Under the pieces are notes generated by a model that did no database searches, had not been told where the DNA came from, and was given only the letters and a program-made list of their open reading frames with translations. A stretch of DNA of 40,066 bases from contig CAJVPP010000214.1 of assembly GCA_910592005.1 (NCBI GenBank), positions 1-40,066 on the forward strand. The letters are read 5' to 3'. Within the stretch, counting starts at the first letter, position 1, and each line of letters opens with the position of its first letter. This document shows, in pieces, positions 10,749-23,765 of the stretch. This DNA is from Funneliformis mosseae. Its lineage: Eukaryota > Glomeromycota > Glomeromycetes > Glomerales > Glomeraceae. Made by a program: the position numbers and the translations under genes.

Positions 10749-11297
10749 GCGAAGGACTATTATAGTTTAGGCTTAGTGATATAAAATATTAATCTATCCA
10801 CTCACTTGACCTATGAGACAATGACGTTCAATTACTGTATTTGTCAGTGTTGCTCGTGATCATTTTCCAAATCTTATCAAATTTATTTAAAAACTTTTTG
10901 CATTAAAAAAAAATTTTTTGGCTTTATATTTTTTATTTATATTGTCATTTTTTCTGAGAAATGTGAATTAAAATAATATTTTGATACTTTGTTCCTATTT
11001 TTTTTAACGTTTTATACTGTTATATTAAATTATGTCTTCTTCCAGTATTAATGAAACTAGTTGTCTTTCTTTAAGCTTTCTTTCTTGTAACCTTCGCAAG
11101 TTCTTTATATAAAGCAACCTTTCAAATATAAACTGTTTGAAAGAGATATAGTTTAGCGAACAGACACGTAATATTACGATGAAAGAATTTTTTTACATTA
11201 ACGGAAAGTCTGAAGCAAATATTTTCAGAATATTTTCTCCACATCTTTACCATATTCTCGCATCTTTTACACTCTGAACTTCACAATAGTCCTCGCC
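10749..11297. repeat. Inverted-repeat pair bounding about 550 bp
   Basis: The left arm, 10749-10770, reads GCGAAGGACTATTATAGTTT. The right arm, 11274-11297, read on the other strand, gives GGCGAGGACTATTGTGAAGT. They share GCGA(A)GGACTATT and a weaker continuation. The enclosed DNA is clearly less AT-rich than its surroundings and has no long open frame. It may be a non-autonomous transposon, but neither exact ends nor a target duplication could be fixed. Confidence 0.5.
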
Positions 11298-11299
11298 AT

Positions 11300-13800
11300 T
11301 TCCTAGTTATTTTTATTAATATATTTTATCTTTTAAAATTATTAGATTTTTTATAATTAAAAAAAATAAACTGTAAGGAAATATTAATTATATAATTATA
11401 GTTTTATCAATTTTAAAGAAAAAAAATATTTTTATTAATAATATTAAAACTATATTTAATTTATAAATTATAATTATATCATTTATCAATTTAAAATTAT
11501 ATTATTAAATTATTAAAAAAATTACAAATTAATATATATATAAATATATATATATATATAACAAAAGTAATAAATATAATAGTTTTAAAAAATATTAAAT
11601 AAATAATTAATTTTTTGAAAAAATCTATAATTATAAATAATTTGTAAAAATGAATTTACAAAAATTACAATAATTTTATTATTTTAAATAATATATTAAT
11701 AAGTATTAGTAAATATCTTAAAAGAAAATTTAATCTAATAAAATATTTTTATTATATTTTTTTTATTAAAAAACTTATTTTAATTGATGTTAGTTCTAAA
11801 AATTTTAAAATCACTTAATAAATAATAATATCTTTTTAAAAAGTTTATATTAATATAACAAAAATATTTTAATATAATAATTATTATAGAAATAATAAAA
11901 AATGTACTAAAAAATTATATTTAAAATTTTATATTTTATTAAATTTAAGAAAAAATATTAATATATATTTCAATTAATTATATTTTATTAGCTAAAATTA
12001 GTTATAAACTAATATTTAAAAAATTTTTTACTAATTTTAAAAAAAAAAGTAATTTAAAATTATTAAAATATAATATTTTTAAGAAGTTATCATATTATTT
12101 AATATTAGAATTCCAAATTATAAGTTTAAAAACTAATTTATTATTACTTATTAATATTTTTAAAATTATTTATAATGATTTATATAATAATATTTATAAA
12201 AAGATCTAAATTTATTTAAAAATTTTAAAAAACATATTTATTTAAGATTAAATTAATTATAATAATATCAAATTAATCTAAAAAACTAATTAAATAAAAT
12301 TATTTAAAAAAATAAAATACAATACTAAAGTATTAATATAATTGTTTATTTTAATTATAATTTAACTTAAAATATTTATATATTATATTAAATTAATAAA
12401 AGTAAAATTTATTATTATATAAAACTTATTTATTTAATATTTAAGATAAAATGTAAAAAAAATAAATCAATATATTTTTAATAAAAATAAAATGATAAGA
12501 AAGAATTTAAATGTAAAATTTCAAATTTATATATTATTTTTTATTTTTAAATTAAAATTTTTCTTTCATTTTTTAACTAATAATATAATTTTAGTATTTT
12601 AAATATAAATAACTTTTTACATATATTATTAATTTTAATTAAAATAATATTTAACTTATAAAATAAAAATAAAATTTTTTTAATTGTTTTTTCCTTTATA
12701 TGAATTTTAATAAAAATTAAGAAATTAAACAAAGATAAAAAGTATTTAAAATTTACTTATCCCTTAAAATATAGGTATAAATTGGCTGTAAAACATTGTA
12801 GAAAAATTATAATATTTTAATATTTAGTGATTATAAAAAGATAACATGAAACTTATTAAATTTGTCATATTAAAATCTATCTAATGATAGTATTTTTAAA
12901 TTTTTTAAATTAATAATTATTAATATATATTAATTTTCAATTTTCAATTTTTTAAAATAACTTATTATCTAATAATTATAAGAAAATAAAATTAGTTTAT
13001 TGGATTTATCTAATTAAGATCTATTAAATGATTATATTTTATATTTCTGAGATCAATAGATAGCAAGATATATAAGTTTAAAAATTTTAATTTTTTTTTA
13101 TAATAATTTATCATATATTTATCTTTAAAATATCACTAATTAATTACATTTTTTTTTTTGAATTTTTTTTTTAGAAAACATCATAAAATTTATTATAAAA
13201 AAATATTAATTTTTAAAAAAATATTATAAATAATTTTAATTATTAAATAAAATTGCAGGCAAATTTGCAATATTTTCTTTTAAAATATTTTAATTTTGAT
13301 AATAAAAATTCAAAAATTATTAATAGATCTTCAATTTATTAAAAATCAAAAAAATAAATATTTTTAAAAAATTAAAACTTTATTTATGTTACAATATATT
13401 ATAATAATAAATACAATAATAATAAAAAATAATAAATAATACTAAATAGAAAAATTAAAATATTAAGAAGAAAAACAAGTTTTTTAATTAGAAATGAATT
13501 ACTTAAAAAAAATTTGAAAAATAAAGTATTTATGTTAATTAGTGTAAAAAAAATTAAAAAGAAATAAATTTTTTAATCAAAAAAATAAAGTTAAAAATAA
13601 AAATTATATTTAGGTAATAAGTATTATTAAAAAAAAATATATATATATAAAAGTTAACTAAGAAAAATTCATCTAAAAACAAAGTAAAATTCAATAATTT
13701 CAAACTAACAAAATAATTAAACTTATTCTTAATTTATAATCTTTAAAATACAATATATTTTTATTATAATATATTATTCTAAATTATTTTTCTACTGATT
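11300..13800. other. Extremely AT-rich desert
   Basis: About 2.5 kb are made almost only of A and T runs. There is a short alternating TA tract near 11530-11562. No open frame above background, no transposase block and no structured repeat were seen. Confidence 0.65.
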
Positions 13801-16800
13801 TTCTTTTTTTTATAGCTTTATATGAATGTTCTTTTATTAGTTATTATTTTTCTCTCTTACTTGTAAATTTTATCGATGATTTTCTAAAATATTCTCACTT
13901 CTAATAATATAAATATTTACGAATTTTATCTAAATAGAGATCCTAATATATTATATTGGTAATACAATTGTGATGTGAATAAACGATGGTAATACAACAC
14001 TTTTGTTTCCACATGCACAGTATATAATAACTTCTTTGGTGTTGATCAACGAAATAACATAATCTAACCTTAAACCTGGTGACATATTATTTATATTGAT
14101 AATATAAAGTTATTATAATTATGTTATTGATTATTTTTTTTATATAATCCATATATAATACATTATGTCATAATAATTTATATTGGTAATTCAAATTATT
14201 TTTTACAATATAAATATTAATAAAATAAAAAGTCATACGATAATCTCTAAACAAAAAAAGGTTTTAAAATTTTTCGATCCAAAACTTGGTTTTAAAATCA
14301 TACAACTAATATCAATCACGTTACACGATACAATTCACCCAATCAAATTCATCTTTTTTTTCTACAAAAGCGGGACAATTCATATCAAAACTGCGAAAAC
14401 TCATGTTTCGGAAAGTCAAACCAAGAGATTCGTGCAGCGATGCAGTGAGGCGGCTTATTTTCTTTAATGTTTACCAAACTTTGAAATGTTGTTTGTTGAT
14501 TAGGCAAGACAACTTGCAATCTGCGGTCATAACCTGCAATTTTCTGCTGCCTGGCAGGTTCACTTTTTTTTTTTTTTTTGATATCAAATTTTATTGGTCA
14601 TATATATTTTTTTTACCAAAACTTACTAACTATTTCGAGGAATTGAGGTGGTTGTTTGTAAAAAAAATCAAATTCGATATTTCTAAAATTTTTGCTTAAT
14701 ACATTGAATAAATTCCTATTCATGTGGATTTAAATGAGACTTGTTCCGACTGGTTTCATGAATGAGAGAAGTTGGTGTAGTATTAATTTTGTTTATATTG
14801 TAAACACACCCTACGCTTTCATTATTTTTAGAAATGCTGGTGACATCACAATAATTCCAGCATTAAACATTTGTCAGAAAAAACACTTTTCTTATTAGTT
14901 AGTACTCATGCCGTGCCACAAACTAGAACTTTGGTACAAGGCATCAAAATCTACGTTTTCAGAATGTACAATTAATATTTATAAAATTGATAAAATTTTA
15001 TAGACCAAAAATCATTATTACGTTTCTGTTAACTTAATTTGGACATAATAAAAATAAAATCTATTTTAGTAAGCAAATCATGGATAAGGAAAGTTTCGAG
15101 ATTTTCTTTTCTTCCTTTAGAATGTCTATTCGGAAGTAATTGATGTAACCTATAAATTTGATTTCAAGAAAAAGGAGGGGAAGGGAGTATGTGGTTTTTA
15201 AGTTTTTCGAAATAAGCGTAATTTGGCGTCATCTGATCAGAGCTTCTGAATATCATGAGAAAACAAACATACAATTCAAATATAAATTTATAATAATGGG
15301 GTAACAGGAAAATTTTTTTCCTAATCCGGAATCTATTGTTTTAACAAGTTGTTATATAATCAATCATATAAGATTTCACTTGAAAGTCTCGTGTTGGATA
15401 TCTCGACTAATATATATACTCTAAGATTTGACAATTTATACTAAATTTGGTTTCTTGTGGCTAAACTTTTCTAAAAAATATATTACGTGTTTCAATATTA
15501 TGTTTTACGTAATATTTTGCTATTACATAATTTCCATTCATAAAGAAATATTGAACCTTTTTTGGGAAAATCATGAATAAATATTTATTTTATTTTTTTT
15601 TTTTCCTCTGATTAGAGGTTCATTAAAATCACAGTTAGATTTTGAGAATAAAAGTTAGATAGTATAAAAAAAAAAATCAAGTAAAAAAAAAAAAACGGGG
15701 AAAAGAATTTGTTTTTGTGAAAGGCGGCGTAAATAAATAATTGGTTTTTTTTTTTTTTTTAAAAAAAAAAAAAGATTCGTTACACTAAAAATCTTGTTTC
15801 GAAAAAATCAATATTTAAGGACGAGAAATTGGATGGCGTGTACATTACTTTTGATTAAAAAATCATTGAGATCTCGAAGTTCCCCCCTCCTCCTCCACCA
15901 TTCATTCTTTAAACAATTTACACGCGTGAATTTGATAACGAAATAACGAAATACAACGCGTCATTCATTACTCATCATTACTCATCAAATTCTCTTTCCC
16001 TTAAAAAAAAAAAAAAAATAATCCATTAACTTCGTCGATAAATCAAAACGAAAAAAACAAAAATATGAAATGTTTTCCAACCAGTTTCCAATCTGGTTAA
16101 ACTCTACATTCTAAGCTTTCTTTTTTCTAAAAAGAAAACATTACAACAAAAAAAAAAAAAGAAAAAAAAAAGCCACTATTGTTTCATGAGAAAAATCAAT
16201 GGATCAAATTATCGTGCGTGTGAACCGGTCGGGAGACGATTCGAGGATTTGTGAATTCTTTTTTTTTCTTTTTTTTTATCATTGTCGATCAAACTTTTTT
16301 TTTCTTTACTTTTATAAATTCGTAATACTATGAAAAAGATATGAAAAGCCTTATTGTAAAATTCTTTTGTTACCTTATGAAAAATCGATTATTATTCTCG
16401 TTATATAATTTTTTTACTACTCATTTTTTTTTTCGCCAATTATTTAGTTTTCTCCTAAGTATACATTGATAAGCTAATATAGATTTTATTATATGAAAAA
16501 AATAAAAATAAATTATGATTGATTCAAGAGCAATGCGAGTAATTTCGCTTGCATAAATTCTTATTAAATGGTTATCAATTTTATTTTATTTATAAATTTA
16601 TAATTTTACATGTTTCAAAGTTTCAAATGTGAAAAGTACTCCTGATGAACGGTAACCTTTCCTTGCGGTTAATTTCTTGGATAATAAATAATTGATCAAA
16701 TCGTCGTTTTTGGAGAATAGTTCTCGAATCACAAAAAATCACGTGACACAATTTTCCAATAGTAATTATTAAAAAGAAAAAAAAAAAACCCCCGCCCAAA

Positions 16801-16841
16801 AAATATTCGGGTTAAACCAAATATATGTATTCGTCTCAACC

Positions 16842-16850
16842 TATAAATAA
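16842..16850 (+). promoter_or_regulatory. Possible TATA box
   Basis: TATAAATAA stands about 390 bp upstream of the start codon at 17234. That distance is long, so it would require a long leader or a leader intron. Weak evidence. Confidence 0.25.
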
Positions 16851-17186
16851 AAGATTTGTGTACAATTCACAAAAATGACAAAAGTTCTATTACGGAACTT
16901 TCAACTTAGCCAAATGATTTCAAAAATAGAAGTTCATTACTCAGACGTGGTTTTATTTTTGAACTCTCGAATCTGATTTGTTACATTTTGTCACTCCCAA
17001 CTCAAAAAAATGATTGACAATAGGAACAAAGAAATTCAATTGATATGGCCAAAGATGAACACAATATGAATGATAAAATCCGATGATTTTTCTAATTTAA
17101 TAACTTGGGGGTTTCCACCTTCACAGTTTTTTCAGCAAAAAATTTCTCTAATTTTTTTTTTTGCTCCAATTTTTTTCTCTAATTTG

Positions 17187-17212
17187 TTTTTTTTTTTTTT
17201 AAAAAAAAAAAA
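17187..17212. promoter_or_regulatory. T14-A12 tract just upstream of a start codon
   Basis: An uninterrupted run of T is followed directly by a run of A, ending 21 bp before the ATG at 17234. Such rigid homopolymer tracts are known to disfavour nucleosomes. A regulatory role here is inference. Confidence 0.4.
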
Positions 17213-17233
17213 TAATAATAAAAATAAATAAAT

Positions 17234-17677
17234 ATGACCCTATTCAAATCCAAGGTTAAACCTTCTGATACCAAAATTAATGAACCGAATGAAAAGAACA
17301 ATTTAGATGAAAAAAATTATAATTCATCTATAATTCCAACAGATGATGATGATTGTACTATTACAATAGTAGTACCTCCTACGGCACGTCCAGTTAATTC
17401 ACGTTATTCAATGCAATATTTACAACAAACTTATTCTGAAGAAGATTCCCCGGGAAGATTACGTTCGACTAATGTCAAGCCTATATGTTCCAAAACAAAG
17501 AGATTCACCTGGAAGTCCATACTCATCATTTTTTTGATTGCTTTTAAAGTGGCAATTATCATTGGTAAGTTCAATGTTATGATTTATCTTTATTTACCAA
17601 GAAAAAATATTTTTTTTCTAACTATTCTTCCTTCAATAGGTTTACTGATATATTATGCGTACTTGCATGGTTTCTAG
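17234..17677 (+). CDS. Small single-pass membrane protein, hypothetical, one intron
   Basis: Not recognised as a known family. The reading frame starts at ATG 17234 just after a T14-A12 tract. A well-formed intron is visible at 17565-17639: donor GTAAGT, a CTAAC branch-like site, acceptor AATAG, 75 nt long. Spliced exons 17234-17564 and 17640-17677 give 122 residues. Residues 1 to about 92 are hydrophilic, with an acidic patch (DDDD near 37-40), a Ser/Pro/Arg-rich middle and a basic stop (KTKRFTWK). One hydrophobic helix then starts at SILIIFLIAFKVAIIIGLLI, and the protein ends a few residues later in YAYLHGF. This is the layout of a C-terminally anchored protein with a cytosolic N-terminal part. 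The intron length is a multiple of three and it contains no stop, so an unspliced transcript would encode 147 residues with a different C-terminus. Confidence 0.6.
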   Translation: MTLFKSKVKPSDTKINEPNEKNNLDEKNYNSSIIPTDDDDCTITIVVPPTARPVNSRYSMQYLQQTYSEEDSPGRLRSTNVKPICSKTKRFTWKSILIIFLIAFKVAIIIGKFNVMIYLYLPRKNIFFLTILPSIGLLIYYAYLHGF

Positions 17678-20600
17678 AAAAAAAATGTTTCGAGTGAAAC
17701 TTGTTGAACTATAATTTAACTAAATATATATAGAGCGGGTGGCGTTTACGTTGAGATTTATGTGCACATGATGCATTTTTACATAAATATTTGTAACCTT
17801 AATAAATGGTATATATTAAATAATAAATTATTCTAATAAATATTAATAATATTAATATTAATTAAATGACTTATGAAGTAACTAGCGTATTTTTGTAGTA
17901 TCTTACTTTTTCCGGTTAAAAAACAAATGGTGGTATATATTTCTTCCGGGAGATCCTTTACCTTTTTATCTTTGACTAACTATATCCAAAATTAGTGATG
18001 AAATTACCCAAATAATTCTTGATGGGTAAAATAGAAACAATGATGTGAGAATTTTATTGTTATCAGGATGGTTAACGTGAAATTTCTTCAGATTTCAGTC
18101 ATATTCTCGACGAACAACACATTCTCTTGGAAGAAATGAGATGGATAATCTTGGATCGTGCTGAACGGTGTTCAGGTTTCTCCTCTATTTGTCCTCTTAT
18201 AAATTAAATAAATATACATTCTTCACATGAAAATCGATCGCAGTCATATATTCCCGATGATGACAATACAAATCTAAATTTCTCGACAAAAAAATATTTG
18301 CTAATATTAAACTTTTTACCAGGTAAAAATTTGAATGATGTTTTTACCATAAAAATTAATTGGCAATTCTCTTATATATACATACATATACTCACTCTGT
18401 ATCAGATAAGACCTCTCGAGCAAACTATTTTGATTGACTGAGAATTTGTGATTTGTATAAGCTCACTGTTAATTATAGGCTTTTTCTACATCAATATGGA
18501 TTTTATATATATACTTACCTTAATAACTGGTATTCCAATTAAAAAAACTTGTCCTTATCACAAACACTTAACCTTGGAACAGGTAAGCCTTGACTTGTCC
18601 ATTGTCCGAAGCCAATTAGATGTAAGTTGAGAACGATACAATATGCAATCTGCTACATTTTAACCAAGTTTGTCGTAGTCTAGTACTTTTGTGTTGGGAT
18701 CCTCTGAACGAGGTTATAATAAGCTTTGACCTGAATTTTTAATAATAATAAATAATTTAATTTTTTTTTTTGCGAAAAGAATAAAATGAACATCTGAAAA
18801 AAATTTTATTCTAAACAAAATCATCATTCTAAGCCACAAATCGCATCTAACTAAAAAAAAAAAAAATTTTAAATTCTTCTCTCTGTTTTTATTGGTTAAT
18901 GATCTTTCGTTAAACCAGGTCTCATCCCTGTTATAATCCTAATTAAATCTAACCAACTATATGTACTTTGAACGACTCCAATTTTTTTTTTTTTTCAAAA
19001 AAAAAAAAGATACATAAGGCGCATTTCTCATATTCAGCTACTATTAAGCACTTTCTAAAGGTGTCAATTTCTTTCTCAAAAGTAGTAGAAATGTGAATAG
19101 ACTTATAAGAAAGAGTCTTCGGGAAAGTAAGTTAAATTTTACAAAATTATAAATTCTACCAATTTTTAGTTTTTGCTGAATGTCCATATGATTTATTTAA
19201 TTGTCCGTTATCGTTTATTGATCAACGCATGGGATTTAATCATTATGTTTCGCATATAAATATGATTCATATCATACATAATATTTTAACTGTCTAGATT
19301 TTTTACGCAATGGGATTGGTTAGGAGTCGGAATATGTAAGTTTGGGAAGCTTGATACGCGTCTCACCAATAGATCAAGGTTTCAATACGTTCATTATTCT
19401 GAATTTACTTGATGGGAGCTCAGAAAAATGAAAAAAAAAAAAAAATACGAGAGGGAAAGGACATTAAAAGGAACCGGAAGACTTACAAGTAGACATGGAA
19501 TTGGATTCATGAATGCTGAATTGAATTCGGATTTTTCAGAATCCGGATTGGATTTAAAATCTAATAAAAGGTTCATTGGATAAAACCTCGGATGGATGTT
19601 AACCCGTACCCTTAACGACAGAGAAAAGGTAATTCAAAGAATATTTTATTTTTTTTTTCTTTAGGTATTTATTATTTTATATTGATAGATATATGTAAAT
19701 ATATTAACTTAAGGAGTTATAAAGCCACAATTAATTATACATATGTATATTTTTTAATAGCTCTTCAGTCAATAAATAGGAAACCAATCTGCAAATAAAG
19801 TTTTAAAAGAAACAATTTAAAATTTAAACCATTTTATTTATCATGATAGTGGAATCGTCAGAAGTTAAGTTTATATTATTACTTTAATAAAAATGATGTC
19901 ATTCGATTTTTAATGATTATACAAGATTATGTTATTGGCGAAGAAACATCAAAAAAATTGTAAACGTTCGAAATCAATACCGCGGAATGTCGAGAGAAAA
20001 AATTCGGAGCTATATGAATGGGTAAGAAAAACCTAGAAAAACCAAATGAATTCGTGAATTTACAACTTCGAAGTAAGAGATATTAGAAATCAATGTCACA
20101 TTTTCAAAAGTTAAGGTGCACCGTAGATTTTATCATATGTTCAATGCGTGGCCGTTCATCATTTACGCAGAGCAGAAAATCTGTATTACTTATTACTTAC
20201 GGACATTTGTTATAATTTATCTACACTTAATCTATTATTGCATAGTAAAACATATTATAATTATAGGTTCATGCTGGAACAAAATAATCCAATCCAGTGA
20301 AATATTATTATGTAAACAAAATATATAAATATGGTATGGTAAATATAGATGTTGAAATTGTTAGCTGTTTTCTCAGTTAGACTATGTACTGACTTTGTTG
20401 AAATGAAGTTTCAGTTATTTAGTTCATAAAAGTTAGCTCACAAATTTTGCAATGAATAATACACATCAACTTTATAACATGAAACTTTTTTGCCGGTTCA
20501 CTCTCACTTTCTCACAAGAAATAAAGAAATTTCTCGCACACGTTAATATAACACGAGCTAACGCGTCAATTTTTTTCGAGAGCATCATATATATTTTTTA

Positions 20601-21005
20601 CTGCGGAGCGACGTTTTATGATTTCAGCAAAGCGATATGTATAAAATAATCATTATATATATAATTGTTTGTCAATGTGTTTTTTTTTTTTTTCTTATGA
20701 ATTGTTATGCAAAGGTACTTTAATGTATATATACAAGTGTGAATTTTTTAAAAAAAAGGAACAAGGGTAATAATCCCTGAGCAACATAAAGGGTTTTTTC
20801 GTAAAAATATTATGACGCCTAAGCTAATTTTGTTTTTTTTTTTTTTGATTTAACACAAGGTCTAAACCTGTATTAAGATAAATATATTTTGGGTTTCGTA
20901 AAAGAAAAAATATATATATTCTAGAGTTAAAATCTTATGGTTTGGCCGTTCCATGCGAGAATAAAATTAAAAGAAACAAGGATTTTTTTTTAAAAAAGAG
21001 GAAGT
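17678..21005. other. Intergenic region without a supported gene
   Basis: Several short open frames (18448-18630 +, 19394-19576 -, 20116-20328 +, 20452-20649 +) have low-complexity or non-conserved-looking translations, and no plausible splice partners were found. Local features are poly-T and poly-A runs and a small hairpin near 19528-19547 (GGATTTTTCAGAATCC). Confidence 0.45.
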
Positions 21006-22605
21006 TTAGTTTAAGGAAATCGAAATCCGTTGAGAATTTTCCGGTTGACAAGATTCCAAATTGCATAGCTCAGACAGGTCTATGGTTTCAACTTTAGACT
21101 TGGCCATCTTAAGGTCATCTGCATCATCGTCAAGCATACATTTGGCTTTAGCAGATTTTGGTGTCGTTGGATGTGACCAACGTGAAAGGGCATGAGATCG
21201 GTTATCGTCATGAAAACATCCCTCGTTAAGAACGTATTGCACAGCATTAAGGATCCCTCCGATTGGGATAAAGGCTGCACAAGCAAAGAAAACGTACATC
21301 TTGGCGTGCTAAATTTTTATAAAAGGTTTAACATTTGATCTCACTAATGATTTCGATACGATATAAATCTTTGACCAAAAACTTACGTCAAGAAAATCAA
21401 TAATAACGAAAATAATGAAGGGCGTCTAATAAAAAAAATGATCAGAATGAAAATTCAAATGAACAAATCAAATCATCCCAGATTATACCCACCCATTGCA
21501 AAATATACATTGATAAGTATGCGCTAATTTTGCGCGTTGCACGGTAAAAGTGCTGATTTCCACTGTTAATTTCCGCAGTTTTGATTTCATAAATAATACT
21601 TATATAACAAAATGTCGTTATCGTAAAGATAGTAAAAGAGATTGATAAAAATACACCACGAAAGACGATATCATCATGAACCATAAAGCACCTACAGATA
21701 GATGTTTTTTTTTTGTCAGGTGTATAAATAAAATAATCCAAAAATAAAATAAAAAAAGTTGTCAAACTTACCAATATTCATCTGAACCAAAAGAATTAAA
21801 TGCAGGAATGGTAATTATAAATGGAATCAAACAAGGTGCAATGAACATTCTATAATCGAACTTTCCAAGTTGTGCATACGTTTTCTTGCAAACTAAAATA
21901 TATTACGATTTTTAAAAAAGTTATCATTATCATTTGATTTGATCTCGCGAAATTTTTTTTTAAAATTGAAATCCAATTTCTGTCGTATTTACCTCTTGAC
22001 CAGCTAAGTATGGAGAGCTCACAAACCAATATCATGTTACCAATGGATGCAATGTAAAAGCTGGCTGAAACGATTTTACAGGAGGTACCCAACCATGTCC
22101 GGCCATTAAAAACCGGGTAGATCTGTCGAATAAAATCAATTTAATAAGACTATCAAGTACAAGTAAATTTACAATACGTAAATATCATCCAAAGAATAAT
22201 TACTAGATTTGTGGTTAAGGAAGCGTAGATAAGTAGGTCTAAAGAAAGGTTTTATTAAATAATTGATTGTTTGGGAATTCATTGTACGTACGTGATTTGA
22301 TAAGAACAATTACCTGAGCATGCCAAATAAAAGGGCAACCTATGCGTCATCGATAAAGTTCTTGCCTTACTGCTCTTCGTATTTGCAAGCATAAACGTTC
22401 TAAAGAACACATACAAGATACATAAAAGGTCGAATTGTAAAAGGGACAATCCTACACTATAAAAAGAATTGATTTCTTGGACGCTATGTCCACCACGCAA
22501 TAAATCATTCGAATTATCATTGGTTGATGACGGATTTATCGGGATAGCGTCAGTAGCGTGAATTAAAAATGATGAGATAACAGCGAATGGTATAAATGGA
22601 GTCAT
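21006..22605 (-). CDS. Seven-transmembrane G-protein-coupled receptor, cAMP-receptor-like type
   Basis: Predicted plasma-membrane receptor that would signal through a heterotrimeric G protein. Its ligand is unknown. Seven exons join with matching phases: 22605-22314, 22238-22204, 22122-21993, 21892-21772, 21691-21493, 21425-21387 and 21308-21006, giving 372 aa. The start is the ATG followed by a hydrophobic, signal-peptide-like segment (residues 1-20) and a Ser/Asn-rich outer stretch. Helices lie at about 48-73, 88-109, 122-149, 165-185, 203-228, 247-272 and 276-299. HRLPFYLACSDLLIY marks helix 2 and NGRTWLGTSCK the entry to helix 3. Cys124 and Cys194 (EYWC) are placed for the usual extracellular disulphide. 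ILQWTPFIIF is in helix 6 and PIGGILNAVQYVLNEG ends helix 7, as in class E/cAMP-like receptors. A 70-residue tail rich in Ser, Asp and Lys follows. The 35-nt second exon is short but is needed to restore helix 2 and the frame. Confidence 0.85.
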
Positions 22606-22876
22606 TTTCTAATAAGGGTGGAAAATTATTATATTTTTGACGTAAATTGTAAATTTTATTTTGGTTTGTATTTTAGAAGGTTACGAAGAAAAGCAGTAAA
22701 GTAAGAACAATGCGATTGAGGCAATACGAATAGGATAACTTTGTTATAAAAGTGGCGCGTAAAATTAATAATTTTTCATGTCTTTAAAGAGGATACGGCA
22801 AAGAAGCTCAAATTCCACCAAGGCACCTTCATTTTATAAAAATTTCCTTATTTTTGGCTAGAACCGTTTGCATTAA

Positions 22877-22915
22877 AAAATAATAATAATAATAATAATA
22901 ATAATGATAATAATG
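22877..22915. repeat. AAT microsatellite
   Basis: About 11 copies of a TAA/AAT trinucleotide, with one interruption (ATGATAATAATG) near its right end. Confidence 0.85.
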
Positions 22916-23610
22916 TGTAGAACCGTTGTACGAACAACAGGAAATCAACTGTGCATATAGCATTATCTGATTCTATGATAACACGCATGTCAGAAAATTC
23001 GATAAATGAGCTCGCGTCATAATAAGAGTAATGTTATATAAATTTGTTCTTGTTGTGGTGAGAAACCATATCAAAACAAAAAAAAAAATTTTTTTTCGGC
23101 CAGTGAGGTTCATTCATAATACCATAAAAAGTCATGCATGGGATTACAAATAATATATATATATATATTGATTATATTTTACCCATTACATTTTAAAAAA
23201 AAAAAAAAAAAATTTTTTTTATTTTCTTTTTATGCATTATTAGTATAATGAATGAAGATTCCATTGTTTTTGTATGAATGACCCCCAAACACATTAAAAC
23301 AGGTCCATACACATAAATTAATTAATGTAAAAGAAGGGTTCAACTGACATTGCACTAAACAATTAACTTCTAAATTTATCGTTATTTATTTCTTTGTTTG
23401 CAAAAAAAAAAAAAAAAAAAAATTCGAACAATTTTATCAGGTATTAACAAGATTTGGTAATTTATTTAAATCTGATAATGTACGATGATATCTTGAGTTA
23501 CATGTTATTTGATTTCTAAACACATGAACTTTTTTTTGTTGCTATATGCGCAGATGAAACTTTTGGCCGGAATTATTTTTGATTTGTCCAAAACGTCAAA
23601 TTCAGTATAT

Positions 23611-23765
23611 AGTCAAACCTCTCCTCTCTAAAATGTCCATATAAAAAAAAAGGCATTTAGAAAGGTGTGCATATATTTAATCAAAGTTCTTTGAGTTTAG
23701 GACATGCATTTAGCGAGAATTTATATAGTGCGTGCATTTATAGAGGGTGCATTTAGAGTTTGTCT
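23611..23765. mobile_element. Degenerate MITE-like element related to the CAGTCAA family
   Basis: The left end reads AGTCAAACCTCTCC, and the right end read in reverse starts AGACAAACTCTAAATGCACC. Inside, the motif GCATTT(A/G) recurs four times (GGCATTTAGAAAG, ATGCATTTAGCGAG, GTGCATTTATAGAG, GTGCATTTAGAG), much like the TATAAATGCA copies in the 8413-9677 element. Ends and target duplication are not exact, so this is a probable but worn copy. Confidence 0.45.

Larger units (their letters stand above)
13800..17233. other. Intergenic region, more balanced composition, no gene modelled
   Basis: Base composition changes near 13,800 towards the gene-bearing part of the window. Overlapping + strand open frames at 14183-14467 and 14403-14699 have no recognisable domain, no consistent splice extension and end near poly-T. 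They are left out as unsupported. A perfect T16-A13 tract lies at 15745-15773. Confidence 0.45.

Noticed and set aside
14183..14699. Two overlapping + strand frames of 94 and 98 codons
   Set aside because: They overlap in different frames, lack splice partners and recognisable motifs, and run into poly-T.
18448..20649. Short frames at 18448, 19394, 20116 and 20452
   Set aside because: Translations are 60-70 residues without motifs, with unconvincing splice context, and at least one (19394-19576) ends in a low-complexity Phe run.
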